NCBI GenBank assembly: GCA_963204915.1
Contig: CAUJHS010000049.1
Coordinates: forward strand, 119,905 to 183,904
Origin: Planctomycetota bacterium
GTDB taxonomy: Bacteria > Planctomycetota > Planctomycetia > Pirellulales > Pirellulaceae
Reading direction: 5' to 3'
Length of the DNA: 64,000 bases
How positions within the stretch are numbered: the first letter of the stretch is position 1; the number at the start of each line of letters is the position of its first letter. The position numbers and the translations under genes are program-made. The notes under the pieces are model-generated. The model was not told where the DNA came from. It searched no databases and saw only the letters and a program-made list of their open reading frames with translations. Below are positions 46,197 to 55,693 of the stretch, piece after piece.

Positions 46197-49100
46197 TCAG
46201 GCGGCGTAGCGGCCGTCGTCGAGTTGCCGGGCTTGGCCGATGAGCGTGAGTGTTTCGAGCAGCTCGCTCACGTCGTTGCGGCGCGCTCGGGTAAAGCGGG
46301 CGGCCACTTCTTCCGGCGTGGCGGGGGCGGGAAGCTGTTCCAGGAGCGTTCGCACTGCTTGAAACCGTTCCGGCAGAGTCGCCGGCCAGGGTTGTTTGGC
46401 CGCTTTGCTCTTGGCGGCGGGCGCCGCCTCGACCTCGACGGCGATTTCTTTTTGCGCCGCGGCTTGCCCTTGCGGGTTTTGGAAGTCGGGCCGCAGCCAG
46501 CGGACCACGCCGCGGGCTTCTTCGGCGGCGCGCAGGGCGTTCAGCTCCACCAGGCGCTGCAAGATTTCCTCGTCGCTCAGGTCCGCGGGCCAGCCGTAGG
46601 CCGCCGCCACCGCCGCATCCAGCTCGTCGTGCAGTTGCCGCAGCACCGACACCAACCCCTGCTCGTGAATCTCCACCTCTTTCTTGGAGAGCGCCTCCCC
46701 GGCGCGGAGCTTTTCCAGCACGTTGTACATGCCGGTCATCGTCAGCCCCGGAAAGAGCGCCTGCCGCGCCTTGCGATGTCCGTCCAACTGCTCCCCCAAC
46801 TCCCGTATCCGCTGCTTCTGAGACTCCGAGCAGTCGGGAAACGGGAAAGGATCAAAGCATGATCCGTTATTCCACCGTGGTCGGTCTTCGAGCCGCGCTC
46901 CAAATCGTAGAGCCCAAGTTACGTGAGCTTTGCTGCTGAGTACCCCAAGATAATAAAAGTCATCTAAGGCGATGGCGAAAAGCGACCCGTCCCAAAGGTA
47001 GTCAGGTTCGACGGCCACAAAGAAACGATGTTTGGACGTTTCGAGTGTAACGACGTATCGTGCCAACCCATTCATAGCTTCCCGAAGAACCGGCCGCTCC
47101 CAGGCAAAACGCCACCACAACTTGCGAATTGATTCACGCCGGTTTTGGTCACGAAGGGGCTTTACACGATCAAGTAGGATTTGGAATGCGGCCGGATGAA
47201 TACGACGCGATTCCGCTTCGGACAATCCACAGAAATCAATCACATGCCTGCCAGGTTTTCCATCAAGAATGTCTCTTGGAGAGATATAACGCCTAACAAC
47301 TGGAAAACCCGTGGCGGTGTTCGGTACGTCGCGATCAATTTCCTTTTCCAAGACAAACCCTTCACCAACTAATTTCATTCCCTGTCCGCAGAGACCTTCA
47401 TTTGATTTCAGTGGTGCGACCGAGCGGAGATCGATGTCAACTGACAAATCCGCATTGATCTTTCCGACGCGTTTTTCAAATACGACGTCAAATTGATCTT
47501 CCGTCGCGGGCTTTTCGTCTACCGCGCGAGAAAGTTGTCCGTTTCGATTACCTAACTCACCAACCGTCATTGCTATCCTCACGCCTGCACCATCAGTTGC
47601 GTCAATCCACGGATGATCAGGGACAGCAAAAATGATCGACAATGGTTCCTCGGCGGCCAAGTGAGGCTCTAACACTCGGCGATTGAAAACCTGAGTTATG
47701 CTATTGGTTGTTATGAATCCGAAACGATTTATGGCGCCTCGCAGGCAGCTTCGCGCAGCCATATCCCACCAATACATGACGTAATCAGCAGATTCCGGCA
47801 CCTCATCATGCACGTTCCGTAAAGTAACGGAGTATTCTGCGCCCAAACTGGAAATCATCCTTTTATTGCCAATAAACGGCGGGTTGCCGACGATGAAGTC
47901 GCATTTGGGCCAGTCGGCTTTTCTTGGGTTCTTGTAGCGCTGTTCGATGACGCGGGCGGTTTCGTCGGGGACTTCTTCGCCGGTGACCGGGTGAGGCTTA
48001 GTGGTGCGGCCGTCCCAGCGCGTGACCGGCTGGCCTTGCTCGTCGCGCACGTCTTCCACCGCGTCCCAGGCCAGCACCGCGTCGCGGCATTCGATGTTGT
48101 GGTAGTCGCGCAAGATCGGTTCGGGCAGCTCGGCCTTGCCGCGCGTGCGGAAGTGCCATTGCAGGTAGCCGATCCAGAGGACCAGGTCGGTAATGGCCGC
48201 CGCCCGCGGGTTGACTTCGATCCCCAGGAACTGATGCGGGTCGATGGTCAGCAGCGGCAGTTGCTTCTCGCCGAACTCGCGCAGGGTGTTGAGCACTTCG
48301 CCTTCCAGCCGCTTCATGTGCTCCAGCGTCACGTAGAGAAAATTGCCGCTGCCGCAGGCGGGGTCGAGCACCCGCACCTCGCACAAGTGGTGGTGAAAGT
48401 CCCGCACCGCCTGGCGCGCCGCTTCCGCCTTGCCGACGCTGTCCAATTGCACCGCCGAAGCGTAGACGCTGCGCCACTCGTTCCGGAGCGGATCGATAAT
48501 CGTCGGCATGACGAGCCGTTCAACATACGCCCGCGGCGTGTAGTGGGCGCCCAGCTTATGGCGTTCCACCGGATCGAGGGCGCGTTCCAGCAGCGTGCCG
48601 AAGATGGCCGGCTCGACGTCGGTCCAATGGGACTGCGCCGCTTCGATGAGCAATTCGAGTTGATCGTCGTTCAGCGGCAAGGCGGTGCAATCGGCAAACA
48701 AGCCGCCGTTAAAGCGCAGTAGCTTTTGCCGCAGTATGGGCGAGAATCCGCCGGTGTTCATGTTGGCCCAGAGGTTTTCCACCATCGGCACGAAGTTCGC
48801 CGTATCGCCGCGCAGGCTGACGAGCAACTCCGCGAAACTCCCCGGAGGCAAGAGTTCGACATCCTCGGAAAACATGGTGAACAGGCTGCGAATGAGGAAG
48901 TTCGCCACCACCTCTGGCGGGTGGGCGCCTTCCAGCGACTTGGCCAGTTGCGCCAGTCGGCCCGCAAGCTCGCGCGTGACTTTCGCCGCGCGCCGGCTGG
49001 GGTCGAGCGTAAGCGGCTCTAGCCATAAGGCCCGCAGTTTTTCCCGCACCGCAGGGTCGGCCAGGTCGTCCAGCCGGATGCGATAGTTTTGCGGGTCGGG

Positions 49101-49622
49101 AAACGGCACGTAGGCTTTGCCCGACTGGGAGAAATCGGCGTACAGGTCGAAGCAATGGCCGACATCGACCACGACCAGAAACGGCGGCCAACCGGCCGAG
49201 ACGGGCAACGCCTTGGCGTAGCGCTCGGCCTGGTTGCGGGCGCGCGTCATCGCTTGTTGCCATCCGGCGGCGCCGCGGGAAGCCGTGCCGGTGCGGTGCT
49301 TTTTGTTTTTGGCGACGGTGGACAGCAGTGCGGCGTCTTCCTTCGCTTCGCTCCCCTGTTTGGACTCCAGCACAAAGCAGCCCGCGCGGTACAGGTCGAT
49401 GCGGCCGGCGCTGGTCGTGCCGTCGCCGTTCTGGAATACGACGCGCTTCTCGAACACGTAGGTGTTCTGATCGTCGTCTTGCACGGTGGGGTCGGGCGCC
49501 GGGAGTTCAAGCAAGTCGCACAGCTCGCGCAGAAACAACTGCGAGTTGGCTTGCTCGGCGGCTTCAGACTTTTTCCACCGGGCGATGAACGCCTGGGCCG
49601 GCGATTCGGCAGCAAGATTCAC
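46197..49622 (-). CDS. MmeI-like single-chain restriction-modification enzyme
   Basis: A 1141-residue fusion protein. The N-terminal nuclease domain has Asp76 and Glu86-x-Lys88 (GRIDLYRAGCFVLESKQG), a PD-(D/E)xK site. The N6-adenine methyltransferase motifs are DPACGSGNF (about residue 420) and NPPFIGNK (about 576-583). The rest holds the target recognition region and a C-terminal helical domain. This matches the MmeI/type IIL group, which methylates one strand and cuts at a distance. GTG 49622 has AGGGGGG upstream; a longer frame reads through non-coding sequence. The 46.9-47.9 kb stretch has lower GC than its flanks. The MFS gene is divergent. Confidence 0.84.
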   Translation of the reverse strand: MNLAAESPAQAFIARWKKSEAAEQANSQLFLRELCDLLELPAPDPTVQDDDQNTYVFEKRVVFQNGDGTTSAGRIDLYRAGCFVLESKQGSEAKEDAALLSTVAKNKKHRTGTASRGAAGWQQAMTRARNQAERYAKALPVSAGWPPFLVVVDVGHCFDLYADFSQSGKAYVPFPDPQNYRIRLDDLADPAVREKLRALWLEPLTLDPSRRAAKVTRELAGRLAQLAKSLEGAHPPEVVANFLIRSLFTMFSEDVELLPPGSFAELLVSLRGDTANFVPMVENLWANMNTGGFSPILRQKLLRFNGGLFADCTALPLNDDQLELLIEAAQSHWTDVEPAIFGTLLERALDPVERHKLGAHYTPRAYVERLVMPTIIDPLRNEWRSVYASAVQLDSVGKAEAARQAVRDFHHHLCEVRVLDPACGSGNFLYVTLEHMKRLEGEVLNTLREFGEKQLPLLTIDPHQFLGIEVNPRAAAITDLVLWIGYLQWHFRTRGKAELPEPILRDYHNIECRDAVLAWDAVEDVRDEQGQPVTRWDGRTTKPHPVTGEEVPDETARVIEQRYKNPRKADWPKCDFIVGNPPFIGNKRMISSLGAEYSVTLRNVHDEVPESADYVMYWWDMAARSCLRGAINRFGFITTNSITQVFNRRVLEPHLAAEEPLSIIFAVPDHPWIDATDGAGVRIAMTVGELGNRNGQLSRAVDEKPATEDQFDVVFEKRVGKINADLSVDIDLRSVAPLKSNEGLCGQGMKLVGEGFVLEKEIDRDVPNTATGFPVVRRYISPRDILDGKPGRHVIDFCGLSEAESRRIHPAAFQILLDRVKPLRDQNRRESIRKLWWRFAWERPVLREAMNGLARYVVTLETSKHRFFVAVEPDYLWDGSLFAIALDDFYYLGVLSSKAHVTWALRFGARLEDRPRWNNGSCFDPFPFPDCSESQKQRIRELGEQLDGHRKARQALFPGLTMTGMYNVLEKLRAGEALSKKEVEIHEQGLVSVLRQLHDELDAAVAAAYGWPADLSDEEILQRLVELNALRAAEEARGVVRWLRPDFQNPQGQAAAQKEIAVEVEAAPAAKSKAAKQPWPATLPERFQAVRTLLEQLPAPATPEEVAARFTRARRNDVSELLETLTLIGQARQLDDGRYAA

Positions 49623-49780
49623 GGAACCTGCCCCCCTGAATTGCGGTGAACGACGAGAACGGCTCTCAAGATAAGGGGGGCCAGCGGCGGGCGTCAACGT
49701 GACGCGCGGCTGACGGTCGCTTTTGGAAAACGCATGCACGTGGCGCGACGGCGCCTCAAGACTTAGGGTGGGCGTTGGGG

Positions 49781-49786
49781 TATAAT
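49781..49786 (+). promoter_or_regulatory. -10-like hexamer upstream of the MFS gene
   Basis: A perfect TATAAT (49781-49786) lies 89 bases before the MFS start. The matching -35 (49758-49763, AAGACT) is poor, so use as a promoter is uncertain. Confidence 0.35.
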
Positions 49787-49875
49787 GGTTTTTTCCTGCG
49801 AACCTGCCGGTGAGTTCAGGGCTCTCTCGGGTGTCTTGAACTGGCCGCGTTGCATATTGCCCCCCGCCTCGCTCC

Positions 49876-51228
49876 ATGACCTCGCCTCTTGCCCACGGAC
49901 GGAGCCGTTCGTTGCCGGCGTCCTCGATTGAGGAGGAAGAAACTCTCTCGCCTGCGATGCGCCCCTACGGGGCGTCGTTCTGGTTTGCCTATGTGGCCAA
50001 CGCGGCCTTGATGGTCGCGGTCAGCACGCTCTTTCGCTACGCCGACTTTGTGGCGTACCTGGGCGGCTCGGAATTGCAGTTGGGGTTGATCGTGGGCATT
50101 GGCATGGTGGGCGCCCTGACCATGCGCATGGTGCAAGGAGTGGGCATCGACCAATACGGGGCGCGGGTGGTGTGGCTGGCGTCGGTGGCGTTGTTCATCG
50201 TCAGCTTGTTGTGCCACCTGGTCATCACGCGCATCGACGGTCCGGCGATCTACCTCGTGCGCATGTTGATGAATACAAGCATCGCCGGCGCGTTTGGCGC
50301 TTCGACCACGTTCATCTCGCTCCAAGTCCCGAAACGCCGCGTACCAGAAATGGTGGGAGCGCTGGGCACGTCGGGGTTTCTAGGAACCTCGCTGGGGCCG
50401 ATTGTGGGCGACTATTTGTTTCGCGGTGAAACAACCCTCGCCACAATTCACAGCATGTTCTTGACGGCGGCGGCGATCTCGGGCGTCGCGCTGGTGTGCG
50501 TGTACTTCGCCACGCGCGGTATGCCGCGGCCCGAACGTTTTCCGAGCCCGCCGGTGCGACGATTATTGCGCGAGTATCACCCGGGGCCGATGTTGCTGGT
50601 CGCCGTGGCGATGGGGCTAGGCGTGGGTATGCCGCAAACCTTTGTGCGAGCGTACGCCCTGGAATTGAACATCGAGCGTATCCGCATTTACTTTCTGATC
50701 TATGCCCTGATCGCGTTCTCGGTGCGATTAATTACGCGCCGCATGGCGGAAACGCATGGAGTGCGGTTCATGGTGCTGCTGGGTCTGGGAACGCTCGCCT
50801 TGAGTATGCTGCTTTACCCGCTGGCGACGAACGAATGGACTCTGGCGATTCCGGCCGCGGTGGCGGGCTTCGCCCATGCGTTGCTCTTTCCGGCGGTCAT
50901 TGGCGGGGGGAGCACCAGTTTTCCCAGTCGGTATCGCGGACTGGGGGCAACGCTGATGTTCGCCATGTTTGATTTGGGGAATCTTGTCGGCCAGCCCGCC
51001 GTGGGGGTGATGCTTGAAACCGCCCGCTGGATTCACCTTCCGGCGTACCCCACAATGTTTGCCTTTCTCGCCACGTTGCTGGCGGCGGTCGCCTTGGTGT
51101 ATGCAAGAATTGGACGACCCGAATGGCGAGAAGAAAGCCTGAGTGATCCGGAAGTGACGCCTGCCACGGCGCCGCGGGAAATTCCCCCTGTAGGGGTGGT
51201 GGCGCCGGAATCGAGTAGTTCGGCCTGA
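49876..51228 (+). CDS. Major facilitator superfamily transporter
   Basis: A 450-residue integral membrane protein with about 12 hydrophobic segments (FWFAYVANAALMVAVSTL, LGLIVGIGMVGALTM, VWLASVALFIVSLLCHLVI, FLGTSLGPIVGDYLF and more). Loop motif GIDQYGARVVW resembles MFS motif A. The cytoplasmic N-terminus (about 1-30) is acidic, and the tail (about 420-450) is Pro-rich. The substrate is unknown; the C-terminal half resembles sugar or drug efflux MFS proteins only loosely. ATG 49876 is the first in-frame Met. It converges on the BY-kinase-like gene, stops nine bases apart. Confidence 0.85.
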   Translation: MTSPLAHGRSRSLPASSIEEEETLSPAMRPYGASFWFAYVANAALMVAVSTLFRYADFVAYLGGSELQLGLIVGIGMVGALTMRMVQGVGIDQYGARVVWLASVALFIVSLLCHLVITRIDGPAIYLVRMLMNTSIAGAFGASTTFISLQVPKRRVPEMVGALGTSGFLGTSLGPIVGDYLFRGETTLATIHSMFLTAAAISGVALVCVYFATRGMPRPERFPSPPVRRLLREYHPGPMLLVAVAMGLGVGMPQTFVRAYALELNIERIRIYFLIYALIAFSVRLITRRMAETHGVRFMVLLGLGTLALSMLLYPLATNEWTLAIPAAVAGFAHALLFPAVIGGGSTSFPSRYRGLGATLMFAMFDLGNLVGQPAVGVMLETARWIHLPAYPTMFAFLATLLAAVALVYARIGRPEWREESLSDPEVTPATAPREIPPVGVVAPESSSSA

Positions 51229-51237
51229 GCCGCTGTT

Positions 51238-52296
51238 CTATCGCGGAGGCGCATTCGTCACGATGCATCCCAGTAGGGGGGTGTTGGCAGCCGTCAAGGC
51301 CTGCACCGCGAATTGTGCATCGGCCGGCGACGTATGCCCAAGCCGGACAAGAAGATACGCGCCGTCGCAGTCACGCAAGACAACCCGCGTAACGCCCGAG
51401 TCGGCCGCAACTTTCACAATCGTCACACGTCGCGATTGGCGTAATTCGGCTAACAATGCCGGCAGTTTCGCTTCGATCTCGGCGGGGCTGGGAATGCCGT
51501 CGCGTCCGGCAGGTAGAACCGCCAACCGCGGGATATCGGTGGACGTAATCAAGGCGTGCACGTCATCGATCGAACCGGCCAAAGAATCGACGAGCCCGCG
51601 GCGATCGCTACAGCCCAACTCTGCGGAAAGCTGGCGGTGGGTCACGTTGGCGTCAATCAACAGCACCTCGCCGTCCTGCTGCCGGCAAAGCATGGCTCCC
51701 AAGTGCGTCGAAACGAACGCCGCGTGATCATCGGGATCGATGGCGATCAGCGCAATTGCCGCGCCGTGGTGCGGAAACTGTTCGATGATTTTGGCGGCCA
51801 ACTCGGCAATTTGCCCCCCGAGTGGCTGGCGTGAAAGGTTGCGTGCAACGATGGCGTCAAACGGCGCATCGCACATGTGATGCAACGGCGCCCGACCAAG
51901 AGTCGGCGCGGGATTCGGCAAAGTCGCGACAGGCTCAAGGGGAGCTTCGGTCGCAGGGGCAGTCTCGGCTTCCGTAAATACCCTGAAATGGGGCTCGGCA
52001 GGAGACTCAGCCCGGATCGCTTCGCCGAGCAAGCTCGCCAGCCCCGCAAACTCGGCCTCGAAATGCTCCAAGGGCGAGGTCGTTTCGGTGTCCACCGTGG
52101 AATTCGCTTCCGATGGCATCGCCGAAGGCATTGTAACTTCATGCGTTGGTTCGACTTCCGCCTGGGTTGCTTCCTCGCGCCGCGCCCCGACGTCGGCAGG
52201 CCTGTCGGGCGGGGGCGGCGCTGTCCCCTGTCCCGAGTGGGGGAAAGCGCCGGATTTCGCCTCTAACTGTCGCAGCGCGCTCAACATCTTGCTCAT
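51238..52296 (-). CDS. BY-kinase/CpsD-like protein with degenerate P-loop
   Basis: A 352-residue protein related to CpsD/CapB tyrosine autokinases of capsule and exopolysaccharide loci. Its first ~140 residues form a Pro/Glu-rich linker. The position of Walker A reads IAIDPDDHAAF (185-195), without the GK(S/T) signature, while the Walker A'-like strand VLLIDANVTHRQL (211-223) is kept. No C-terminal tyrosine cluster is seen. It probably cannot hydrolyse ATP as BY-kinases do, and may be a regulatory partner of the Wzz-like protein. ATG 52296 is the first Met of the conserved part. It is the last gene of the three-gene unit. Confidence 0.72.
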   Translation of the reverse strand: MSKMLSALRQLEAKSGAFPHSGQGTAPPPPDRPADVGARREEATQAEVEPTHEVTMPSAMPSEANSTVDTETTSPLEHFEAEFAGLASLLGEAIRAESPAEPHFRVFTEAETAPATEAPLEPVATLPNPAPTLGRAPLHHMCDAPFDAIVARNLSRQPLGGQIAELAAKIIEQFPHHGAAIALIAIDPDDHAAFVSTHLGAMLCRQQDGEVLLIDANVTHRQLSAELGCSDRRGLVDSLAGSIDDVHALITSTDIPRLAVLPAGRDGIPSPAEIEAKLPALLAELRQSRRVTIVKVAADSGVTRVVLRDCDGAYLLVRLGHTSPADAQFAVQALTAANTPLLGCIVTNAPPR

Positions 52297-52423
52297 GGCG
52301 AATTTCCAAGTGGCAGACGTAGGGAATCGAGCGAACTGGCGCAGTGGACCGTCGAGGTCGCAGGAGAAAGAAATCACCCGGTCGGCCGTCGACCACGTTG
52401 TGCCGACGGCCCGACATCGCCGC

Positions 52424-54079
52424 TTAGCCGCGACGCATCCGCGCAAACAATTGACGGTACTCCTGCCGACGCACGCGTCCCGTCGGGCGGTTGGGACCCG
52501 GCGGTTGGGGCTCCGCGTCATCTTCGACGACGATTAAGTCGCGGTCATCGGCGGCGTGGTCATCATCAGCAACCACGTTGACGTGTGTCGGAGCGTCGTG
52601 CGCTTCGTCGGCGCCGTGAATGGAAAACGCCACCTTGGGTTTTGGTGTCTGTTTTTCCGTCGCCGGATGCGATACATGATACTCGGGCAACACCGGATCG
52701 CTCGCAGGATCGACCGCGACTTCCCGACGCGCGGCGGGCGCCGTAGGAGCAAGACCCGCAGGAGGTGGGGCCACGGGCTGGGGATGCTGCGCTTCGTATT
52801 CGTTCAGGCGTTCGGGAATGATGCGATCGCGCGACCAAGGCGTTTGCCGCAACTTGGCCAACCGAGCCGACTCAAGCGCCGCGTAGCGATCAATCACGAT
52901 TTCCTCTTCGACGAATGATTCGTCAAACGGCGCGTGCGGTCCGTGGAAAACGAGTTCGACCTCCGGGCCGATGACGCCGGCGGGCTGGAACTGCTCGTCG
53001 TCGTCGCTGTGTTCGGACGCCGAAACGCCGGTGTCCCAAACCATCTGCAGGTCGTTGGCCGCCGCGACCGACTTCTCGATCTCGGCAAGTTGCGCGACGG
53101 GGTCCCGAACGGAGTGCGGCGCAGCAAACGTATGCGGCGCCACCACGGGCTTGGCCCCCACCGGCATCGCCAAAGCCGGAGGAGTTGGTTCCGCGTCAAG
53201 CGTGCCGAACTCGATCACGCTGTCACGCTTGTCGGCGGATGTTTTGTCGGCCGACAGGTGCCACGGCGCCGGCAACTGTTGCAAGTCGGACCAGGCTTCC
53301 TGAATGCCCGCGGCGCGAATGGTGGTTTGTCCGTTCACCGTGGCCAACACAAGTGCGTGATCGCACACCTGGTTGATGAGCCGAGGCACTCCGCCCGTGG
53401 CGTCGAACACGGCGTCTAGAGCGTCGGGCGTGAATACGTCGCTCGCTTTGCGGCCCGCGGCGACAATTTGCGATTGGACGTACTGCCTGGTTTCCTCGCG
53501 TCCGAGCGATTCCAGGTAACAGCGCACGGCGACGCGTTGATTGAACGACTCTAACTTGGGGCTCGCGAACCGCTCTTCCAGTCGGGCGCTGCCGGCGAGA
53601 ACCAAACGCACGCGCGGTTTGCCATTCCGCACGAGATTCGTAATCATGCGGATCTCTTCCAGGAGCCGCGTTGGCAGCGAGTGGGCCTCATCGACCACGA
53701 GTAACATGCCTTGAGCAGCCCGCTCGTCGTTGGCCAGGTAGTCGATCAACGAGAGCCGCAACTCCCCTTCTTCCAAATCGCGGTAGGGTAGCCCCAATTC
53801 GAACAGAATGTTTTGCAGCAACGCGCGGCGCGTACACAACCGCGCGCTGGCTAAAGTGACCACCCGAAAGCGTGATTTGAACTGGTCGGCCACGAGCTGG
53901 CATAACAGCGACTTTCCAACTCCGGCGGGACCGACAATCAGGCCCGGTCCGCCGTCATGCTCGATGCACCGCGCCAGCGCCGTGCGAGCCTTTTCGACAT
54001 TCGAGGCAGGGTAGTACAACGCCGCCGTCGGAGCAGCAGCGAATGGTCGCAGACGAAATCCAAACGCCGTTTCGTACAT
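52424..54079 (-). CDS. ExeA/GspA-like AAA ATPase of an exopolysaccharide locus
   Basis: A 551-residue ATPase with Walker A GPAGVGKS (50-57), Walker B LLVVDEAH (126-133), sensor-type region LVLAGSARLEERF and the start YETAFGFRLRPF typical of ExeA-like proteins. In XrtA/PEP-CTERM exopolysaccharide clusters a related ATPase is encoded with a chain-length determinant and a tyrosine autokinase, as here. The C-terminal ~270 residues are a Pro/Ala/Glu-rich region without clear fold. ATG 54079 begins the conserved start; no exosortase is visible in the window. Confidence 0.82.
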   Translation of the reverse strand: MYETAFGFRLRPFAAAPTAALYYPASNVEKARTALARCIEHDGGPGLIVGPAGVGKSLLCQLVADQFKSRFRVVTLASARLCTRRALLQNILFELGLPYRDLEEGELRLSLIDYLANDERAAQGMLLVVDEAHSLPTRLLEEIRMITNLVRNGKPRVRLVLAGSARLEERFASPKLESFNQRVAVRCYLESLGREETRQYVQSQIVAAGRKASDVFTPDALDAVFDATGGVPRLINQVCDHALVLATVNGQTTIRAAGIQEAWSDLQQLPAPWHLSADKTSADKRDSVIEFGTLDAEPTPPALAMPVGAKPVVAPHTFAAPHSVRDPVAQLAEIEKSVAAANDLQMVWDTGVSASEHSDDDEQFQPAGVIGPEVELVFHGPHAPFDESFVEEEIVIDRYAALESARLAKLRQTPWSRDRIIPERLNEYEAQHPQPVAPPPAGLAPTAPAARREVAVDPASDPVLPEYHVSHPATEKQTPKPKVAFSIHGADEAHDAPTHVNVVADDDHAADDRDLIVVEDDAEPQPPGPNRPTGRVRRQEYRQLFARMRRG

Positions 54080-54228
54080 GGCAGAATGTTTGTGGCTTGC
54101 GAAAAGGGGGAAACCAACCCACACTACCCCGCCTTGAGGAGGTCCAAGAACGAGGCCTTGTCCATGCAATCGGCGCGCAGGGGGGATTCGCTTCAAACCG
54201 ATTGTAACGATCCGGAAAAACGCACCGG

Positions 54229-55587
54229 TTAGAACGGCAGGAACCGGTCGACAATGAGCGTCCATGCTTGAAGCGGGTCTTTGGGCAAAATGCGCCAGAT
54301 TAGCCGATCGGCCCAAACCGAACTCAAACATGCCAGAGCGCACAGCAGCAAAACCAGTTCGACTCCTCCGAGCGAGGCGCGCAAAAGACGTTTGCGCAAC
54401 AGGCCTGCGCCGGGAATGGGCGGACCGTCGCCGGTGGTCAGCGCCGCGACCACGGGCAAGCCAAGCGCGTGCTGGACTTGTTCGAGGCTGGTGAAAACGC
54501 CCGGCAGATTAAATACCGCGGTTGCGCGCACCATGCCTAAGCCCGCCATGATCGAACCGAGCGCCAAAGACACGACAAACGCGAGACGGGGCGAACCACC
54601 CGACACGGCAACAATTTCAGGAGTTCGGAGGATACGCGCCGCAACCAAGTTTGGGTCGGGCGATGCACTTCGCGCCGCATCGAGTTTGTTCTGAGCTTTG
54701 ACCGCTTGGGCTTGTGCGCTCTCCCATGCCTGTTGCAGTTGTTGGCCTTCCTGCTGTAACGCCAATTCGTCCGATCCGCCGTTATGAGGGGAATCTGCGT
54801 CCGTCGCATCGTCAAGCGACGGCGTCGTTCGCGCCGTCTGCGACGGAACTTGCTCTTGAACTTGCTCGCGCCAACGAGGCTGCCGTTCGAGTTGTCGTTC
54901 AATCTCGGCAATTTTGAAGTCAATGCTACGCACTTCCGGGTGCGCCGGTGTGCGTTCGATCAGCAGCATCATCCGCTCGGCTCGATATTCCTCCAGCGTC
55001 GCGGTCAGCTTCTCCCACTGCGGGTTCGGTTCGGGGGCGTGCGCCTCGGTCGCCACTTGGATTGGAACGGGCGGCGCCAGAACTTGCGTGGCGCGTTGGC
55101 GGTGGAACTGGTCCAACCGGTCCCGCCACGCCTCAAGCTGCATTCGAGCTTGCTCGGCGGCGCGTTCCGTTTGATGTACGTTATCTTTCAAGGCGTCGAG
55201 GTTCGACGGTTCGGACTCGTTCGGCGTTGCGGCATGTTTTGCTAAAAATTGTTCGGTCCAGGACTGTAGTGTTTCAATCGTTTGGCGGCGATTGACGCCG
55301 ACGTACGAAATGAGAAACTCGTGCGATCCACCCTCGATGGGGCGAACTTGAATATCGGGGTACGACGGATGCACGAGCTTGTTCGCGTCCGCCGCCTTGG
55401 CCAACTCGCCGTGATACTCAATAATCGAGGTGGCCACGTACCCTTTGACCGCCGGCCGCAACACCGCCAAACCGACCACGAACGTCGCGAGCGCCGTCAC
55501 CGCGAACACGTAAGGCGCATGTGCGATTCGTCCCTGGGGCCGGGTTCCCGTGTGCGATGTCTCAGATTGTCGGCCTCGTGCCGTCAT
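54229..55587 (-). CDS. Wzz-like polysaccharide chain-length determinant
   Basis: The 452-residue protein has an N-terminal membrane helix (about 26-46, VFAVTALATFVVGLAVL), a long periplasmic coiled-coil (about 120-300) and C-terminal helices (LAFVVSLALGSIMAGLGMV and VELVLLLCALACLSSVWA). This is the topology of Wzz/chain-length determinant proteins, which set polymer length in exopolysaccharide export. It begins the three-gene minus-strand unit. ATG 55587 has a run of G about 8 bases upstream. The trpF gene is divergent, 106 bases away. Confidence 0.8.
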   Translation of the reverse strand: MTARGRQSETSHTGTRPQGRIAHAPYVFAVTALATFVVGLAVLRPAVKGYVATSIIEYHGELAKAADANKLVHPSYPDIQVRPIEGGSHEFLISYVGVNRRQTIETLQSWTEQFLAKHAATPNESEPSNLDALKDNVHQTERAAEQARMQLEAWRDRLDQFHRQRATQVLAPPVPIQVATEAHAPEPNPQWEKLTATLEEYRAERMMLLIERTPAHPEVRSIDFKIAEIERQLERQPRWREQVQEQVPSQTARTTPSLDDATDADSPHNGGSDELALQQEGQQLQQAWESAQAQAVKAQNKLDAARSASPDPNLVAARILRTPEIVAVSGGSPRLAFVVSLALGSIMAGLGMVRATAVFNLPGVFTSLEQVQHALGLPVVAALTTGDGPPIPGAGLLRKRLLRASLGGVELVLLLCALACLSSVWADRLIWRILPKDPLQAWTLIVDRFLPF

Positions 55588-55693
55588 GGAAAATCCCCCC
55601 CCACGAAGGGAGCGTGTGGTCAAGGGCGAGATGCAGTATGCCGCGCTTCGTAATTTCGACGTTTTCGACTTCACATCTTGAGGATCATCTCGA

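Noticed and set aside
46197..49622. BREX or DISARM defence island around the methyltransferase
   Set aside because: The enzyme carries its own nuclease domain, and no PglZ, BrxL, DrmA/B or helicase genes are near.
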